From positions 30,458,906-30,522,905 of the forward strand of contig OX463818.1 of NCBI GenBank assembly GCA_949825045.1: a stretch of DNA of 64,000 nucleotides, read 5' to 3'. Made by a program: the position numbers and the translations under genes. Position 1 is the stretch's first letter. The number at the start of each line of letters is the position of its first letter. Of the stretch, positions 53,798 to 64,000 are shown piece after piece. A model generated the notes under the pieces. It saw nothing but the letters and a program-made list of their open reading frames with translations. It did no database searches and had not been told where the DNA came from. Source of the DNA: Argyresthia goedartella (taxonomy: Eukaryota; Arthropoda; Insecta; Lepidoptera; Argyresthiidae).

Positions 53798-54386
53798 TAA
53801 ATCCGGTCAAGTGCGCGCAACACATAGGACCCGTACATGAAGGGTTTCATACCATTGTACACGGAATAACGTAAAACGACGGTCTTTTATACGAGTACAT
53901 ATATACCTATTTAATTTTTCAATAACAACATATTAAATACATAAATATTAATAACAGAAATAAAATCAAATACGATAAAAAACTTAATATTATTTATGAT
54001 AATTCGAATGTGCAATTATTAATCATATAATGACAAATAACTAAGCAATTAACTCAATACCTGCACTTAAAAATCTTATCCGCTAAGATCGGGAGAGACC
54101 ATTTTTCACCGATAAACAAATAAAATAAAATGGCTAAGAAAATGGCCGTCCCAATAATTTCTTCTATGGGTACTTCATTTAATTCTTGAAAATCGCTCTG
54201 TTTCATTATTTTTTGCTGTTGCGGGAACAGAAATGCAGATTCTGTGAAAATTTCAGCTCTCTACCTATTTCGGTTGATTCGATAGAGCCCGGTGACGGAC
54301 AGACGGACGGACGGACGGACAGACATACGGACAGCGGAGGCTTAGTAATAGGGTCCCATTGGGCACCCTCGGGTACGGAACCCTAA
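53798..54386 (-). repeat. CCGT-array repeat, long variant
   Basis: Reversed match to 51147-51828 from CCGGTCAAGTGCG to GGTACGGAACCCTA, with one internal shortening. It adjoins the previous copy in the same orientation with only a few bases between. Confidence 0.83.
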
Positions 54387-56238
54387 AAATGGTAGGGAAA
54401 ACTCAAACAAAAGAAAATAACGGTAATATGGTAACCTAACCTGTCGCGTTAGCGAGATAATTGGAAGTGAACATAAATATTTGAGAAAACTCTTTAGTTC
54501 CAATTAAATACGAACCCTTTGAAATATGACTACACCATTATGTTACACCCAGCACAAAATCATTCCTTACATGTGAGAAAGACAGCACTCATTAAACGCC
54601 CCGTTTAATATGTCTCGCAAATTTTCACAGTTTAATCATAGCATACAACCCGGCAGTAAAACCTTGCTTTATGACGGCGTGTTCCCGAGTTTTTATTAGA
54701 GTTGCCAGCAGTATTGCAGTTGGATTTGTAGTTTTACGGCGATGTAATGCTAATTTGGTTTATGACTTTTACAGGTGCAGAATACGCCGAAAGTCAGGGC
54801 TGGAAGGGACTGCGGCAGCCTATTCCGGTAGCACAATGACAGCTGTGACACAGTCTTTAGGTATACACTAGTGGCCCTGCGGGCAGTAGGCCTCTTCAAC
54901 AGGGAGGACCATGAACCAATTTATAGGTTTTTTTCATTTGAAGTCTAGGTTTAATTAAACTAGTTGCACGGGTTTCCACGCGCACCCAGGAGGTACCTTG
55001 CGTTGGGCGTTATCAAGGTGCGCCCTTCCAAGCTCTCGCTTTTTTATAGGTAAACTTACTCAACGTATTGCCAAGATACCTAGTGAAAGAAGGTTGAGAA
55101 TTCCCAGTTCCACGAAAAATTTAGAATGGCAAGTTTCGTGAGGATCGCTTGAAAACTGTGGCCTCTAGACTGGAACTGACAGACATATATAGTGACAGAC
55201 GAAAGCAAAATCGGTCTATCTTGTCGAAATGGAGCTATTCGCTCGTTCGGTCAATCATTTGGCTTTAAAATAAAGATGAAGCTTTTCAAAAAATAACTTA
55301 ATGGTAGAAATTAAGTTAATTGCTAATAATATGAATTAGGTGAAACGGATACCAAACAAGTCAGATAATGTATACCCAAAGCATTTTCATGCAGTTCTGA
55401 CATTTAAGAAAATCAATCTTTTTTGTAGAATTTACTGATCAGAACATCGCAAAAACAAGCAAAGTAGCAATAAAAGACAGCTCGTATCAAATAATAATGT
55501 TGTTTTTCATTCATCTACATTGGGGTGGCCAATCCAAAGCAAAGCCAAGCAAAGGATATCACGGAACCGTCATTGTCTACCGGAATAAGGCCCCTGCAAT
55601 TTCACGTTTTCTGATATTGCATGCGGATGGTGGACGCAGTTTAATAGTTTGTTTTGAGGAAAGTTTGTGATGAACTGTGTTTTGATTAACTAATTCCTTT
55701 GACAGGGTACAATCTACTCGCATTGCTTGTTTTGGCCGATCAGTCCTATTAGGGTTCACTAAACTGCAAATTCTAACCAATATCCGTTTAGTGTATGGGA
55801 AAACTGTCGCTTTTCTACAGTATTCAATATTAGTAAGTAACTAAGTAAATAAGAACTGTCATTAGTTTTCTAGAAACATGCGCGGGAATTTTGATATTAC
55901 GTTCGGAAATAGAATATGCAAAATATCAAATTTGCACCCTATGACTCTAACCTTATTTTTTTTAAAAGAAACGCGCCAGAAATATGGGTATGACAGTGCA
56001 GGCTGTTTTGAATTTCGAACATAGAGAGCGCCAGACATTGAATTATCAATGTCGTTAAATTTAAATTTCGAACATGAATATAAGCACAGTCATCAAAAAT
56101 CGTGTATACACCAAAATAAGGCCGTATCATCGAGTAACCTTTGCCTAAAAAAAGCATACGGAAAATGGCGAGAAAACAAACTAACTAATAAGCTAAAAAT
56201 TAAGTGTTGAGAACAACTATTTTATTGCATAAATTATA
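54387..56238. other. No recognised feature
   Basis: Unassigned. Frames of 66 to 72 codons on either strand have no motif. 55250-55270 (TCGCTCGTTCGGTCAATCAT) resembles 27566-27590 and may be a small shared repeat. Confidence 0.4.
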
Positions 56239-56403
56239 ATGCGTTCTGATCAGAGTGAAATGGAGATTGAATGTATTCCGCCAAATTTAAGGGCGGAAGC
56301 CAAATTGGCCATGGAAAATTTGTTACCAAAGAATTCCAGGGAAAGGTATACAAAAGATTACGAGAATTTCATGGCCTGGAGAACTGAAAGAGATTTCTTA
56401 TAG
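56239..56403 (+). pseudogene. Crypton-like tyrosine-recombinase N-terminal fragment
   Basis: 54 codons from ATG 56239 to TAG 56401-56403. Near the end NLLPKNSRERYTKDYENFMA is followed by WRTERDFL and stop. This is the start of the SAM-like core-binding domain seen in Crypton-derived and related tyrosine recombinase-like proteins of insects, in which a short linker precedes a Tyr-x2-x-Tyr helix and a Trp. The catalytic part is absent and the frame closes early. A tandem repeat (56631-56830) lies shortly downstream and may be an end of the same element. Either a remnant of a mobile element or a first exon of a domesticated gene. No donor site fits well. Confidence 0.55.
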
Positions 56404-56630
56404 AATTTTCATTTATTTCCTTTATTTTTTTTTTTAAAAAAGCACCATTCAAGCCTCGGTGGAAATGGCAAGTCCTATACTTGTAATTAATGTACTATTA
56501 AAATGCATTTGAAAATAGCGTTTTCCAAGCAGCTATAAATCATGCAGAATATGTCACTTTTTCGCACCAGTTTTTTGACGTGATAACGTCTTTAAAATCG
56601 TTTTAGTCGGGTGACATGTTCAGAAACTTG

Positions 56631-56830
56631 TGTCACACCAAAACCTCACGAGCGCGATCGCAGGTATAACGAGAGAGAGACGGACCGATCTCCCGTCTCA
56701 TCTCGAGCGCTGCCAGTCATTCCGTGAAACTTGTCACGCGGAATCCTCACGAGCGGAGGCTGGCATAGCGTTCGAGTGAGTGGACCGATCTTCCGTCTCT
56801 CTCACTCTAGCGGCATACAAACCCTTTATC
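56631..56830. repeat. Two diverged tandem units, about 105 bp each
   Basis: AACTTGTGTCACACC-AAACCTCACGAGCG and AACTTGTCACGCGG-AATCCTCACGAGCG start the two units (about 56631 and 56727). Both contain GGACCGATCTCCCGTCTC or GGACCGATCTTCCGTCTC and end with GCTGCCA or GCGGCAT. CG-rich compared with the surroundings. Confidence 0.75.
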
Positions 56831-57136
56831 ACGTAAACATCTCGATCGTAAACCTACTTTACAAACAACCAATTTTTTTTACTCTGTAATTATTATTTTT
56901 TAATTTTTAAGTCCGTCATCAGCCCGACGCAGATTATTTATGATCTGAGTAGAGTTTCACAAATTAGTCAAGTACAGATTTTTCATTTCTGTAAAAATTA
57001 CAATAAAACGAATACTTTATATTAAATCGCGTTGTTAATTTGAATTGATTTCGATTAATAAAAACATTTTAAATATTCATTAATTATGTTTTGCCGTACG
57101 TATAGGTATATTTTGTTATTGCCTTTTCGCGTTACG

Positions 57137-57268
57137 ACGACGTGGCATTTACTTGCACATGCGCAGTAGCAGAGTCCCCGCCATGAGGCGAGGACTCTGC
57201 CGCTGACTGCGCATGTCCAAAGCCACAACTCCGACAGCCGAGCCGCGGCGGCGCCACCGTGTCGTCTT
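57137..57268. repeat. GC-rich hairpin
   Basis: Inner arms ACATGCGCAG (57157-57166) with AGCAGAGTCC, and the inverse GGACTCTGC with CTGCGCATGT (to 57216), enclose the loop CCGCCATGAGGCGA, which itself can pair (CGCC/GGCG). An outer pair ACGACGTGG/CCACCGTGTCGT extends it. Foldback-type element or a stable RNA structure. Confidence 0.75.
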
Positions 57269-57379
57269 GCCAGTGAGATTAGCGTATTTAGTTCCACTTT
57301 CTGTCGCAGGACATAAGTGGTGGCGCGGACTAAAGATATATTAAGCGCTTTTATTTAAATAGGCCAGCCATTTTACTAT

Positions 57380-57600
57380 GGCTAGTATTTTATCGCACAC
57401 CAATATACTGATTTTCACAGCAAAAAAGGTTCAGCAAAAAAACTTTTTATGCTTTAAGTATTTTTGTTGAACCTAATACGAAGGGGCTTCACCTAAGCTA
57501 CCGCAGTATTTTGCCCTGATATTTTCTGTAAAAATTTGTAGATTTGTTGTTCAAATCAGTATTATTGATGTGCAGTGTAATATTTCCTTTTTACTAATTA
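57380..57600. mobile_element. Short MITE, complete
   Basis: Left end TCGCACACCAATATACTGAT and right end, inverted, CTGCACATCAATAATACTGA. About 210 bp, with interior ACCTAATACGAAGGGGCTTC. Partial or split copies at 9785-9860, 30190-31105, 52350-52450 and 59635-59740. Confidence 0.7.
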
Positions 57601-57751
57601 CTTGTTTGGTTCAATAGTTTTTTTATTTCAATAAAATATTGTATGATACCCGTGCGTAAGATGATTTCCGACTCGCGTCGACTTATACGATACGTGTCGG
57701 AAAAAAAATTGCCAATGCACGGAAATGTTCTACTTTCTGAGCAAGCACCAT

Positions 57752-58000
57752 AAATAACAATAATACCTTGGACACAATTGACACACATTGATCTAGCCCC
57801 AAACTAGGATTCCCTGTATCTTGGGTACTAGACAATGATACACATACTTATATAGATAAATATTATACTTAGATAGATAAACAATCATGACTGGGTACGA
57901 ACATCCGTTCTCGTCAAATAAATATTTGCCCCCACCGGGACTCGAACCCGGACCCTTGGCTTCGTAGGCAGGGTCACTGCCGACTCGGCATTCGAGTCGT
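57752..58000 (-). mobile_element. tRNA-derived SINE, family A (copy A5)
   Basis: Same subfamily as A3 and A4, head ends at 58000 (GACTCGAATGCCGAGTCGG on the minus strand, one base shorter than A1). Body hairpin at about 57797-57825. Confidence 0.83.
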
Positions 58001-58308
58001 AATTTTTTGATGGCTTTTACTGACTTACAGATCAGTGTGCAGTAGAGCGGTTAGAAGTATGTAGATGCAACGATTGTGTCGTCGGGTTCCTTTATGGCTA
58101 AGCGAGATTTTATCCCTCTCTCGCTCTCTCATCCCCATCTTACCCTATACGAGAAAGAGAAATTAGAGCTCGCTCAGAGGCAAATAAAATGACGAGGATT
58201 GTATCATAGGGGAAGCTGTTCGGTCGGAAATCCTTTCTTTTGTTACACCTTGATAAGCTTATATGTATGGGTACCACTTCCAACTATATTACAGGAACAG
58301 TACGATTA

Positions 58309-58722
58309 TTAGGGTTTTGTACTCGAAGGGTGCCAAACGGGACCCTATTGCTAAGCCTCCGCTGTCCGTCCGTCCGTCCGTCCGTCTATCACCAGGCTGT
58401 ATCTCATGAACCGTGATAGTTAGTCAGTTGAAATTTTCACAGATGATGTATTTCTGTTGCAGCTATAACAGCAAATACTTAAAAACTAAGTAAAATAAAT
58501 ATTTAAGGGGGCTCCGATACAACAATTCTTTCAATACAACATGCAAACTTATGAATGCACCTGGTTACGTACATGGAGTGTCGAAGTAGCAGCCGTACCA
58601 ATTATTTTGTAAACAACATTTTGCTATGTAAAATCAAACTATTCGCTCCACACCATCCCTACCATTGTACAGTGGTACGGAACCCTTCGTGCGTGAGTTC
58701 GACTCGCACTTGACCGGTTTTT
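58309..58722 (+). repeat. CCGT-array repeat, short variant, complete
   Basis: Same start and end as 24738-25141, with the array at 58360-58387 and end CTCGCACTTGACCGG. Confidence 0.83.
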
Positions 58723-59634
58723 TAAATAGTAAATCAGTCAACTGTTTTAAAATGTCAAGTTTTCAGGAAATGTCGATGACTTTCAGCGACTAAAACCGAG
58801 AAATATTGAGCGGTAAACTCAAAGTAATCATACTGTACATACTTCCAATTTTCCCGGAAAAAATCCTCAATCCTACCAAAGTTGAAGAAATATGAAGAAC
58901 CAGTACAATGAGTCAAGAGTAAATAAGTTTCGGACTTTCGGTGGAATATGCAGTAGTGTGCCTTCGCCGTAGATTGCTCAGTGCTCAACTACTAACACTC
59001 GAGTTGTTTGACTTTATGATGAAATATGCACTTCCCGTGTTGCCCTGGCAGGACGCACTATTCTGCTACTATATACCTGCTATATACATTTTGTACAACC
59101 TACGGAGGTTGTACAAAACAGAAACATGTATAACAGAAAAATATGGGTCTCTGAGTTATTGATTAAGGGGTGAAACATGTGGCTAATTAGTAACATAAAA
59201 TTGTCAAAAGTGCTTTTGTCTGTCTGTCAGTCTGTTCTCTCCCACAGGTCGCATTATCCAACAAATTTTGTCGAAAATTGGAACACAATTCCATGATTTG
59301 ATGACAAAAATTGTTGATCGCCATTTTTGATTGGGGAGAAAAAAGGGAAAGTTTGCTGTAGCGTTATTTATCGACGAAATTTAATCAAAGTTAAGAGGCA
59401 CACTAAGGGTCTCCACAAAATGTTGCAAAAAAAATGAGAGGCGGGGTGTGGAATCAATGTAGCTTTATATATATTTTTTGTTATAATTGAAGCAAGGTAT
59501 TTTGTTCCCAAAGAACAACTAGTGATAAGTGTGTGAAATTTATGATCGGATTATAGTGCAAATTCCATTATAATGCAGAGAAAACCTGTCGCTCCTGCAA
59601 CGCCATCTAGATAAGTAAATAAATATATCTAACC
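58723..59634. other. Unassigned, with a perfect 12-bp inverted repeat at 59089-59118
   Basis: TTTTGTACAACC (59089-59100) and GGTTGTACAAAA (59107-59118) are perfectly inverse around TACGGA. No gene is supported. The 73-codon frame at 58941-59162 spans this hairpin but has no recognisable motif. Confidence 0.5.
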
Positions 59635-59740
59635 GCAAATCAAAAATACTGAAGGTAGGTGAAAGCTTTGCTCACTCACCCACTTTAGTTCGTATTGTGT
59701 TGACATTAAGAATAAAAATGCTGACCAAACATGAATAAAG
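59635..59740. repeat. MITE fragment, same family as 57380-57600
   Basis: Holds CAAAAATACTGAAGGTAGGT, TCACTCACCCACTTTAG and TGTTGACATTAAGAA, a shortened form of the family. Confidence 0.55.
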
Positions 59741-59747
59741 TGTGAAT

Positions 59748-59815
59748 GGTAATACCCATTATTATGAACAACTTTCCCCCAGAAACATATGTTTGTTTAC
59801 GATAAAAAAATAAAA
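59748..59815. repeat. MITE family M, left half (split by LINE)
   Basis: TACCCATTATTATGAACAAC and CCCAGAAACATATG match the left arm of 45618-45835. The matching right half is at 62394-62480. Confidence 0.7.
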
Positions 59816-62393
59816 AAAGTTTTTTTTTTTTATTTATTTATTTATTTATTTCTTAATTTAAATATTTACATTTCAGTTCCAATGTGCTCTTAAACCACAG
59901 AGGTTTTACTGGGCACATGATATTCGTGGTTGTTTTAATTTACAAAGTAGGTATTAGATAAGTACACATTGGTTAGGCTTATTCTCTAAACACAGCACAG
60001 AACAAATTTCTCCCAACCGTTTGGGTGTACACCGTATACCTAACCCACCTAATTATTTTACGTCCTGTGCATTACATTGATCTAATCATATGAACTATAT
60101 GATGATCATCTAAGTGTTGAGTAGGTGTAGTTATGATGGGATAGGATTATGATACTTATTGCAGTTATGTACCTCCACTGTGTAAAGGGAGTAAGTACGA
60201 TGTATAGGTGTTTTGATCTAGGTAACAGGCGGTGGGTCGTGAAGCCAGTGCGCGTTTGTCTCGCTCTCACGCCTGTTTGGTTGGGTCGGTATTAGCAGTG
60301 CTGACTGACCGGTTGTGGCTTTGATCAAGAAGTGGGCACTTCCTATGTGATACTTGTGATATGGTTACATATTAGCTATTATCTTGTTATTGTAGTCATT
60401 TTCTAAATATTATGTATCATATTATGTATTTAATTATGTATTTAATTTAGTAGGTAGTAATTTTTTATTTTGTGTTTTATATTAGTGATTGTTATTGTTT
60501 CTTTTAGGCTGAGGGGTAGTTCATTTATTAGCCGTGGCATTATGTATTTATCCGTTCTTCGACCATAAGTGTTATTGAATCCGGTTGTTGTCATTTCTTT
60601 GTTTGTGACTTTTCTTGTGCCTATTTTGTGTTCCACAGGTCGAAGGATGTCACTCCTATTGTATTGTTCTACGAGTAGGCCTACTTTGAACATTTTTTGT
60701 ATGGGTAAGACTTTGCAGTGTAGAAATAATGAATCGTAGTTTCTGTTACAGGCCATTTTAATATTTTTGTGGACAATAGTTTTTAGGATTCTCTGTTGAA
60801 GTGAATGTATTTTGTCTAGGTTCGTTTTGAAGGTACGTCCATAGCTGGTTAATCCATAAGTAATTGTTGACTCCGCAAGTGCTGTATATATATCGCGTAG
60901 TATGTTGTATGGTATCCTGTTTTTAACAATATTTAGCTTGGAGAGTAGTGCCCGCAGTTTGTTACATACTTTATCGACGTGAGGGCCCCAATTGAACCTC
61001 TCATCAATGATAATACCAAGATATGTCGCCTGGCTGACCTGATGGATCGTTATGCAGTCGGTGCAGTTGCTCCGAGAGTGAAGACAGCTGTGGCAGTGAG
61101 CGATTAATTTGACCGTCGTCGTATCACTGCGATTATGGCTGGATCTAATGTGCATCATTTTCGTTTTCTGCGCGTTCAGAACAAGACCTGCGTCATGCGA
61201 CCACTTACAGAGGGATGTAAAGTCAATTTGGAGACTTTGAGCTGCCCTCGTCAAGTTGGTGTCAGTGGCTATAAGGCAAGTGTCGTCCGCGAATTGATAC
61301 AGGGAGCAGTGCTTGATCACATTTATGACGTCGTTGACATAATTAAGGTAATGTAATGGGCCCAGCACTGATCCCTGTGCCGTTCCTATCGTGACGTCTA
61401 CCTCATCGCTGTGAGATTCACCTACTCTGACCTTGTAACTACGTTTACGTAGATAGTCACTACACCAATTCAGGATGGGGCCTCGGATGCCAGTATTGTC
61501 TAATTTCTGTATAAGTTGATCATGTTGTAATGTATCAAAAGCCTTACTATAATCAATAAACACTAGTAGGACGTGTTGTTTTTTATCTAGATAACCATTG
61601 ATTTCGTTTGTGAATTTTGAAAGGAGTTGAGTAGTACTCTTTTTTTGCCTAAAACCGTATTGTGTTTCCGTTAAGATATTGTTGGATTCGTAATAATGAT
61701 GTAACATTCCAACTACATATTTTTCAAATATCTTATCCAGAATTGGCAGAATAGTTATTGGCCTATAATTTGAGTAGACATCCTCCTTACCTTTTTTATA
61801 AATTGGTCTGACTATTTCTTGTTTAAGACCGTTCGGGTATAGACCTGTTATGACACTGGGGTTAATTAGTTTAGTGATTGCTGGAATAATTTTTTCTCCG
61901 GCTGTTTTTATATCAATGGGTCGTATTCGGTCATGTCCTGATGATTTATGTACGCTGACATGACTGATAATTTTCTTTATTTTATTATTTGTAGATTTTT
62001 ATAAAACATCGATTTATCTACTTTAGATGTGTATTCAGATTTATTGAGCAGCGGTATGTTGCAGCTCGGTACAATGTCTGTGACATTTTTAATGAATTCA
62101 GTGGCGAAAGTATTTGCGACAGCAATTTCATTATTTTTGTCTACACGAAATTCCTTTGTGATTACTTCATCGACCGACCTCATAATCCGCCCCGTAATAT
62201 TGTTTATAATTTGCCATAGTTTTCTAGGTTCTGATTTATTGTCAGCAATTTGTTTTTTGTAATAGTGATTTCTTGATTTTTCTATTATTTTGTTTGTCTT
62301 ATTTCTTTGTGCGTTGTATTCGAGTTCCCATAGTAACTTGTAATCAGCTGATCGGGTCAATGTACTGAGGGGCGTTTTTTTTTCATTTGAGCC
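59816..62393 (-). mobile_element. LINE inserted in MITE M, RT intact
   Basis: Minus-strand LINE with AAATAAAT-type tail (plus-strand TTTATTTATTTA at about 59828-59852). The RT frame runs from about 61990 to 60442 in one frame: HKSSGHDRIRPIDI, PIYKKGKEDVYSNYRPITIL, YGFRQKKSTTQLL, VFIDYSKAFDTLQHDQ, GTAQGSVLGPLHYLNYVNDV (Leu-His-Tyr), YQFADDTCLIAT (catalytic FADD), YLGIIIDERFNWGPHVDKV. A Cys/His-rich insertion CHSCLHSRSNCTDC (about residue 205) stands between RT and thumb, possibly zinc-binding. Upstream 61977-62396 encodes the linker in another frame. The endonuclease is absent, so the copy is 5'-truncated. A hairpin with two helices lies near the 3' end (about 59895-59931). Confidence 0.87.
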
Positions 62394-62480
62394 CATATGT
62401 TTTTTGGGGAAAATTGTTCTTACTGATGGGTACTATTATTCACCAAAATATGGTCACCTAATTCAATGTCACCTTGTATA
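62394..62480. repeat. MITE family M, right half
   Basis: CATATGTTTTTTGGGG, TGATGGGTACTATT and AATATGGTCACCTAATTCAA with TGTCACCTTGTATA match 45735-45835. Together with 59748-59815 it reconstructs the target into which the LINE inserted. Confidence 0.7.
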
Positions 62481-62879
62481 TCTCCGAAACTGGTAGCAGC
62501 AACACCCAACTAGGCACCGGCAACTATTTCACTATTCCTGGGTGAAACTTTTCGGGATTTTTACCGCGGGAATGGAAAGCAGGACTCAGCGTAATGGAGT
62601 CTGTTTCATTTTATGAAACGCAAACAGAAACGGGAAAATGTGGGTTTTTAAATCGGCCATGTTTTATTTCCTGCGCAAAAAATAAATTCGTCATACTACC
62701 TATAGCTAGGGTAGCGCTAAAATAATTCTGTCTGCTCTTTCGTGAAAATGATATATTGCGTAACCGTTAGTTAGTTAATTTCGCTTTTCATTCTAGAATC
62801 TCTTTGCATTTTGTAATATTTTAGTGATAACAATATGGATAGTTGAATACGAAGTATAATATGGCGAATTCTCCCATAG

Positions 62880-63045
62880 ACATAAACATAAACATTTACA
62901 TACAGGCAAATACATTGCTTCTGACGGGATACCCTGTGTCGTTGGAATCAGAAACAGCGACGTCACACACATATAAACATCAAAGACCTGGGGTTTTTTT
63001 TCTGTATCCCCAGCCGGGGATGGAACCCGGGACTATGCTAAAGGT
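62880..63045 (-). mobile_element. tRNA-derived SINE, family B (copy B4), damaged
   Basis: Holds the B-family tail, GACACAGGGTATCC (5' half of the hairpin), CCCCAGGTCTTTGATG and B box GGTTCCATCCC. A deletion of about 12 bases removed the 3' part of the hairpin (GGATACCC to GTCAGAAGC). The head ends abruptly before the A box. Confidence 0.75.
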
Positions 63046-64000
63046 TAGAAATTAGGTCACAGACCTAATCCTCATGGGTGACAAATAGCCAGGGAAATTC
63101 CAAGCTTCTTTTAAGGGATAAGTCCGTATTTGTATTTGTCTTGAGTAACTGGCTAAACGTGGGCGGAACTGTGCCTCTGTCACCGCGTATAGGAATGACG
63201 TGACGATATGTTATTGTTTCATCTCCTAAAAATTGTTTTCTATTTTGCAATAAAGACAAATAAACAGTTAACTTTACTTTGACTTCTAAATACAATCTAG
63301 GAAAGGTCATTGTTGCATTCTTAACATTCTCGCTCGCGGCGTTAGATAAAACATAAATAAACCCTAAGTCACAGGAGATAAAGTATATATTGTTTAGAGA
63401 ACAAGTTATCAGTGGCCGTTTCATTAACCACAACTTACAATTTACTACTCTATAAAAACAATAATAGCGTCAACGTATCATGCTTTTTTCCATATGGGGT
63501 GGTATAGATAAAGTTGTGCCTACATTTAGCCAGAAGTTCATTTAATAAATAAATAAATAAGAAATCCAATAGTCCTTGATAGGTAGTTTCCCCACGACGT
63601 TTTCCATCACTGTTTGAAATTTTCACCAATGTTGTCAGTTGTAACAGGGGAATAATAAAGTGGCGAATAAAACAACGAATTGAGTTAATGACCATGATTG
63701 CGCGGCAAAATTACTGAATTGTTTAGCCAACGCTTATCGGGTGTTAGGTTGAAAATGTAATAACAACAAAATCAGACGCTCGTTTTGTATTTCTATATTA
63801 CTCGAGTTAAGGTTTTCAAGCTGGTTTTTCTGATTTCTAGTCGCGCATTTAGTAATTTTGTAAAAAAAGCAGTGTTTTTTACAACAAGCACAGGATTTAC
63901 GGTCCTACATTGAAATACAACGCAGGCAAGACCGTAATTATGAGATTATAAAATAAAAAATCGTATGAGGTTACTTTCATTTCAGATGGTTCCGCTGTTT
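63046..64000. other. No recognised feature
   Basis: A 122-codon open frame on the minus strand (63433-63065) has a hydrophobic, Leu-rich middle but no recognisable domain. No splice sites or conserved block support it, so it is left unassigned. Confidence 0.4.

Noticed and set aside
63065..63433. 122-codon minus-strand frame as a gene
   Set aside because: No recognisable domain, no conserved neighbour and no splice signals. Length alone is not enough in this AT-rich sequence.

Overview
This is a stretch of animal nuclear DNA, almost certainly from a moth or butterfly (Lepidoptera). It is AT-rich. It carries an ecdysteroid-kinase-like (CHK/EcKinase) gene with a GT-AG intron. It is filled with interspersed repeats that I recognise as lepidopteran in style: the CCGT-array repeat that ends in TCGCACTTGACCGG, tRNA-headed SINEs with a body containing ATCCTAGT, and many decayed LINEs with microsatellite tails. 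The species cannot be told from the sequence alone.

True host genes are few. The clear one is a two-exon CHK-kinase-like gene at 10066-11541 (412 aa), with a TATA-like box and initiator-like site just upstream. A tRNA-Gln(CTG) gene lies on the minus strand at 29180-29251. Three short protein-coding remnants or exons are recognisable: a FLYWCH-type segment (5447-5620), a THAP-domain first exon with a consensus splice donor (18430-18509), and the N-terminal part of a Crypton-like tyrosine-recombinase protein (56239-56403).

The rest is mobile DNA in layers. Positions 1-3792 and 19691-21401 are two copies of one long repeat (R). The first is split by a 2.2 kb element whose empty site is preserved in the second. 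Positions 3973-6590 hold LINE 3' ends and an ORF1 remnant. Positions 7841-8540 are a decayed higher-order tandem array. Positions 13510-18076 hold three LINE pieces, including a long one with endonuclease (EN) and reverse-transcriptase (RT) domains (14700-18076). Positions 21992-25141 are nested SINEs and CCGT-repeats. Positions 30190-33150 contain a foldback family (H), one copy of which sits inside a MITE. Positions 34768-45610 are a striking nest: a minus-strand EN/RT LINE is split by a plus-strand LINE (37375-40103, target duplication AAGGGG) and by a minus-strand LINE of about 4.8 kb (40166-44956, 24-bp target duplication). The latter carries two tandem OTU cysteine-protease modules joined to an endonuclease. 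Positions 48336-48475 are a 140-bp, very GC-rich near-perfect palindrome. Positions 48485-48911 are the C-terminal part of an R2/Dong-type LINE. Positions 52240-52605 are a complete short element with terminal inverted repeats (TIRs), and 59816-62393 is a LINE inserted into a foldback MITE.

Two points deserve most attention. First, a small RNA hairpin is shared by both SINE families and by the 3' UTR of the LINE at 34768-45610. Its outer stem changes in a compensatory way while the internal loops stay constant, which suggests a conserved signal for recognition by a LINE reverse transcriptase. Second, the OTU-carrying LINE has its protease module duplicated in tandem, one copy keeping the catalytic DGNC motif and the other reading DGNS.
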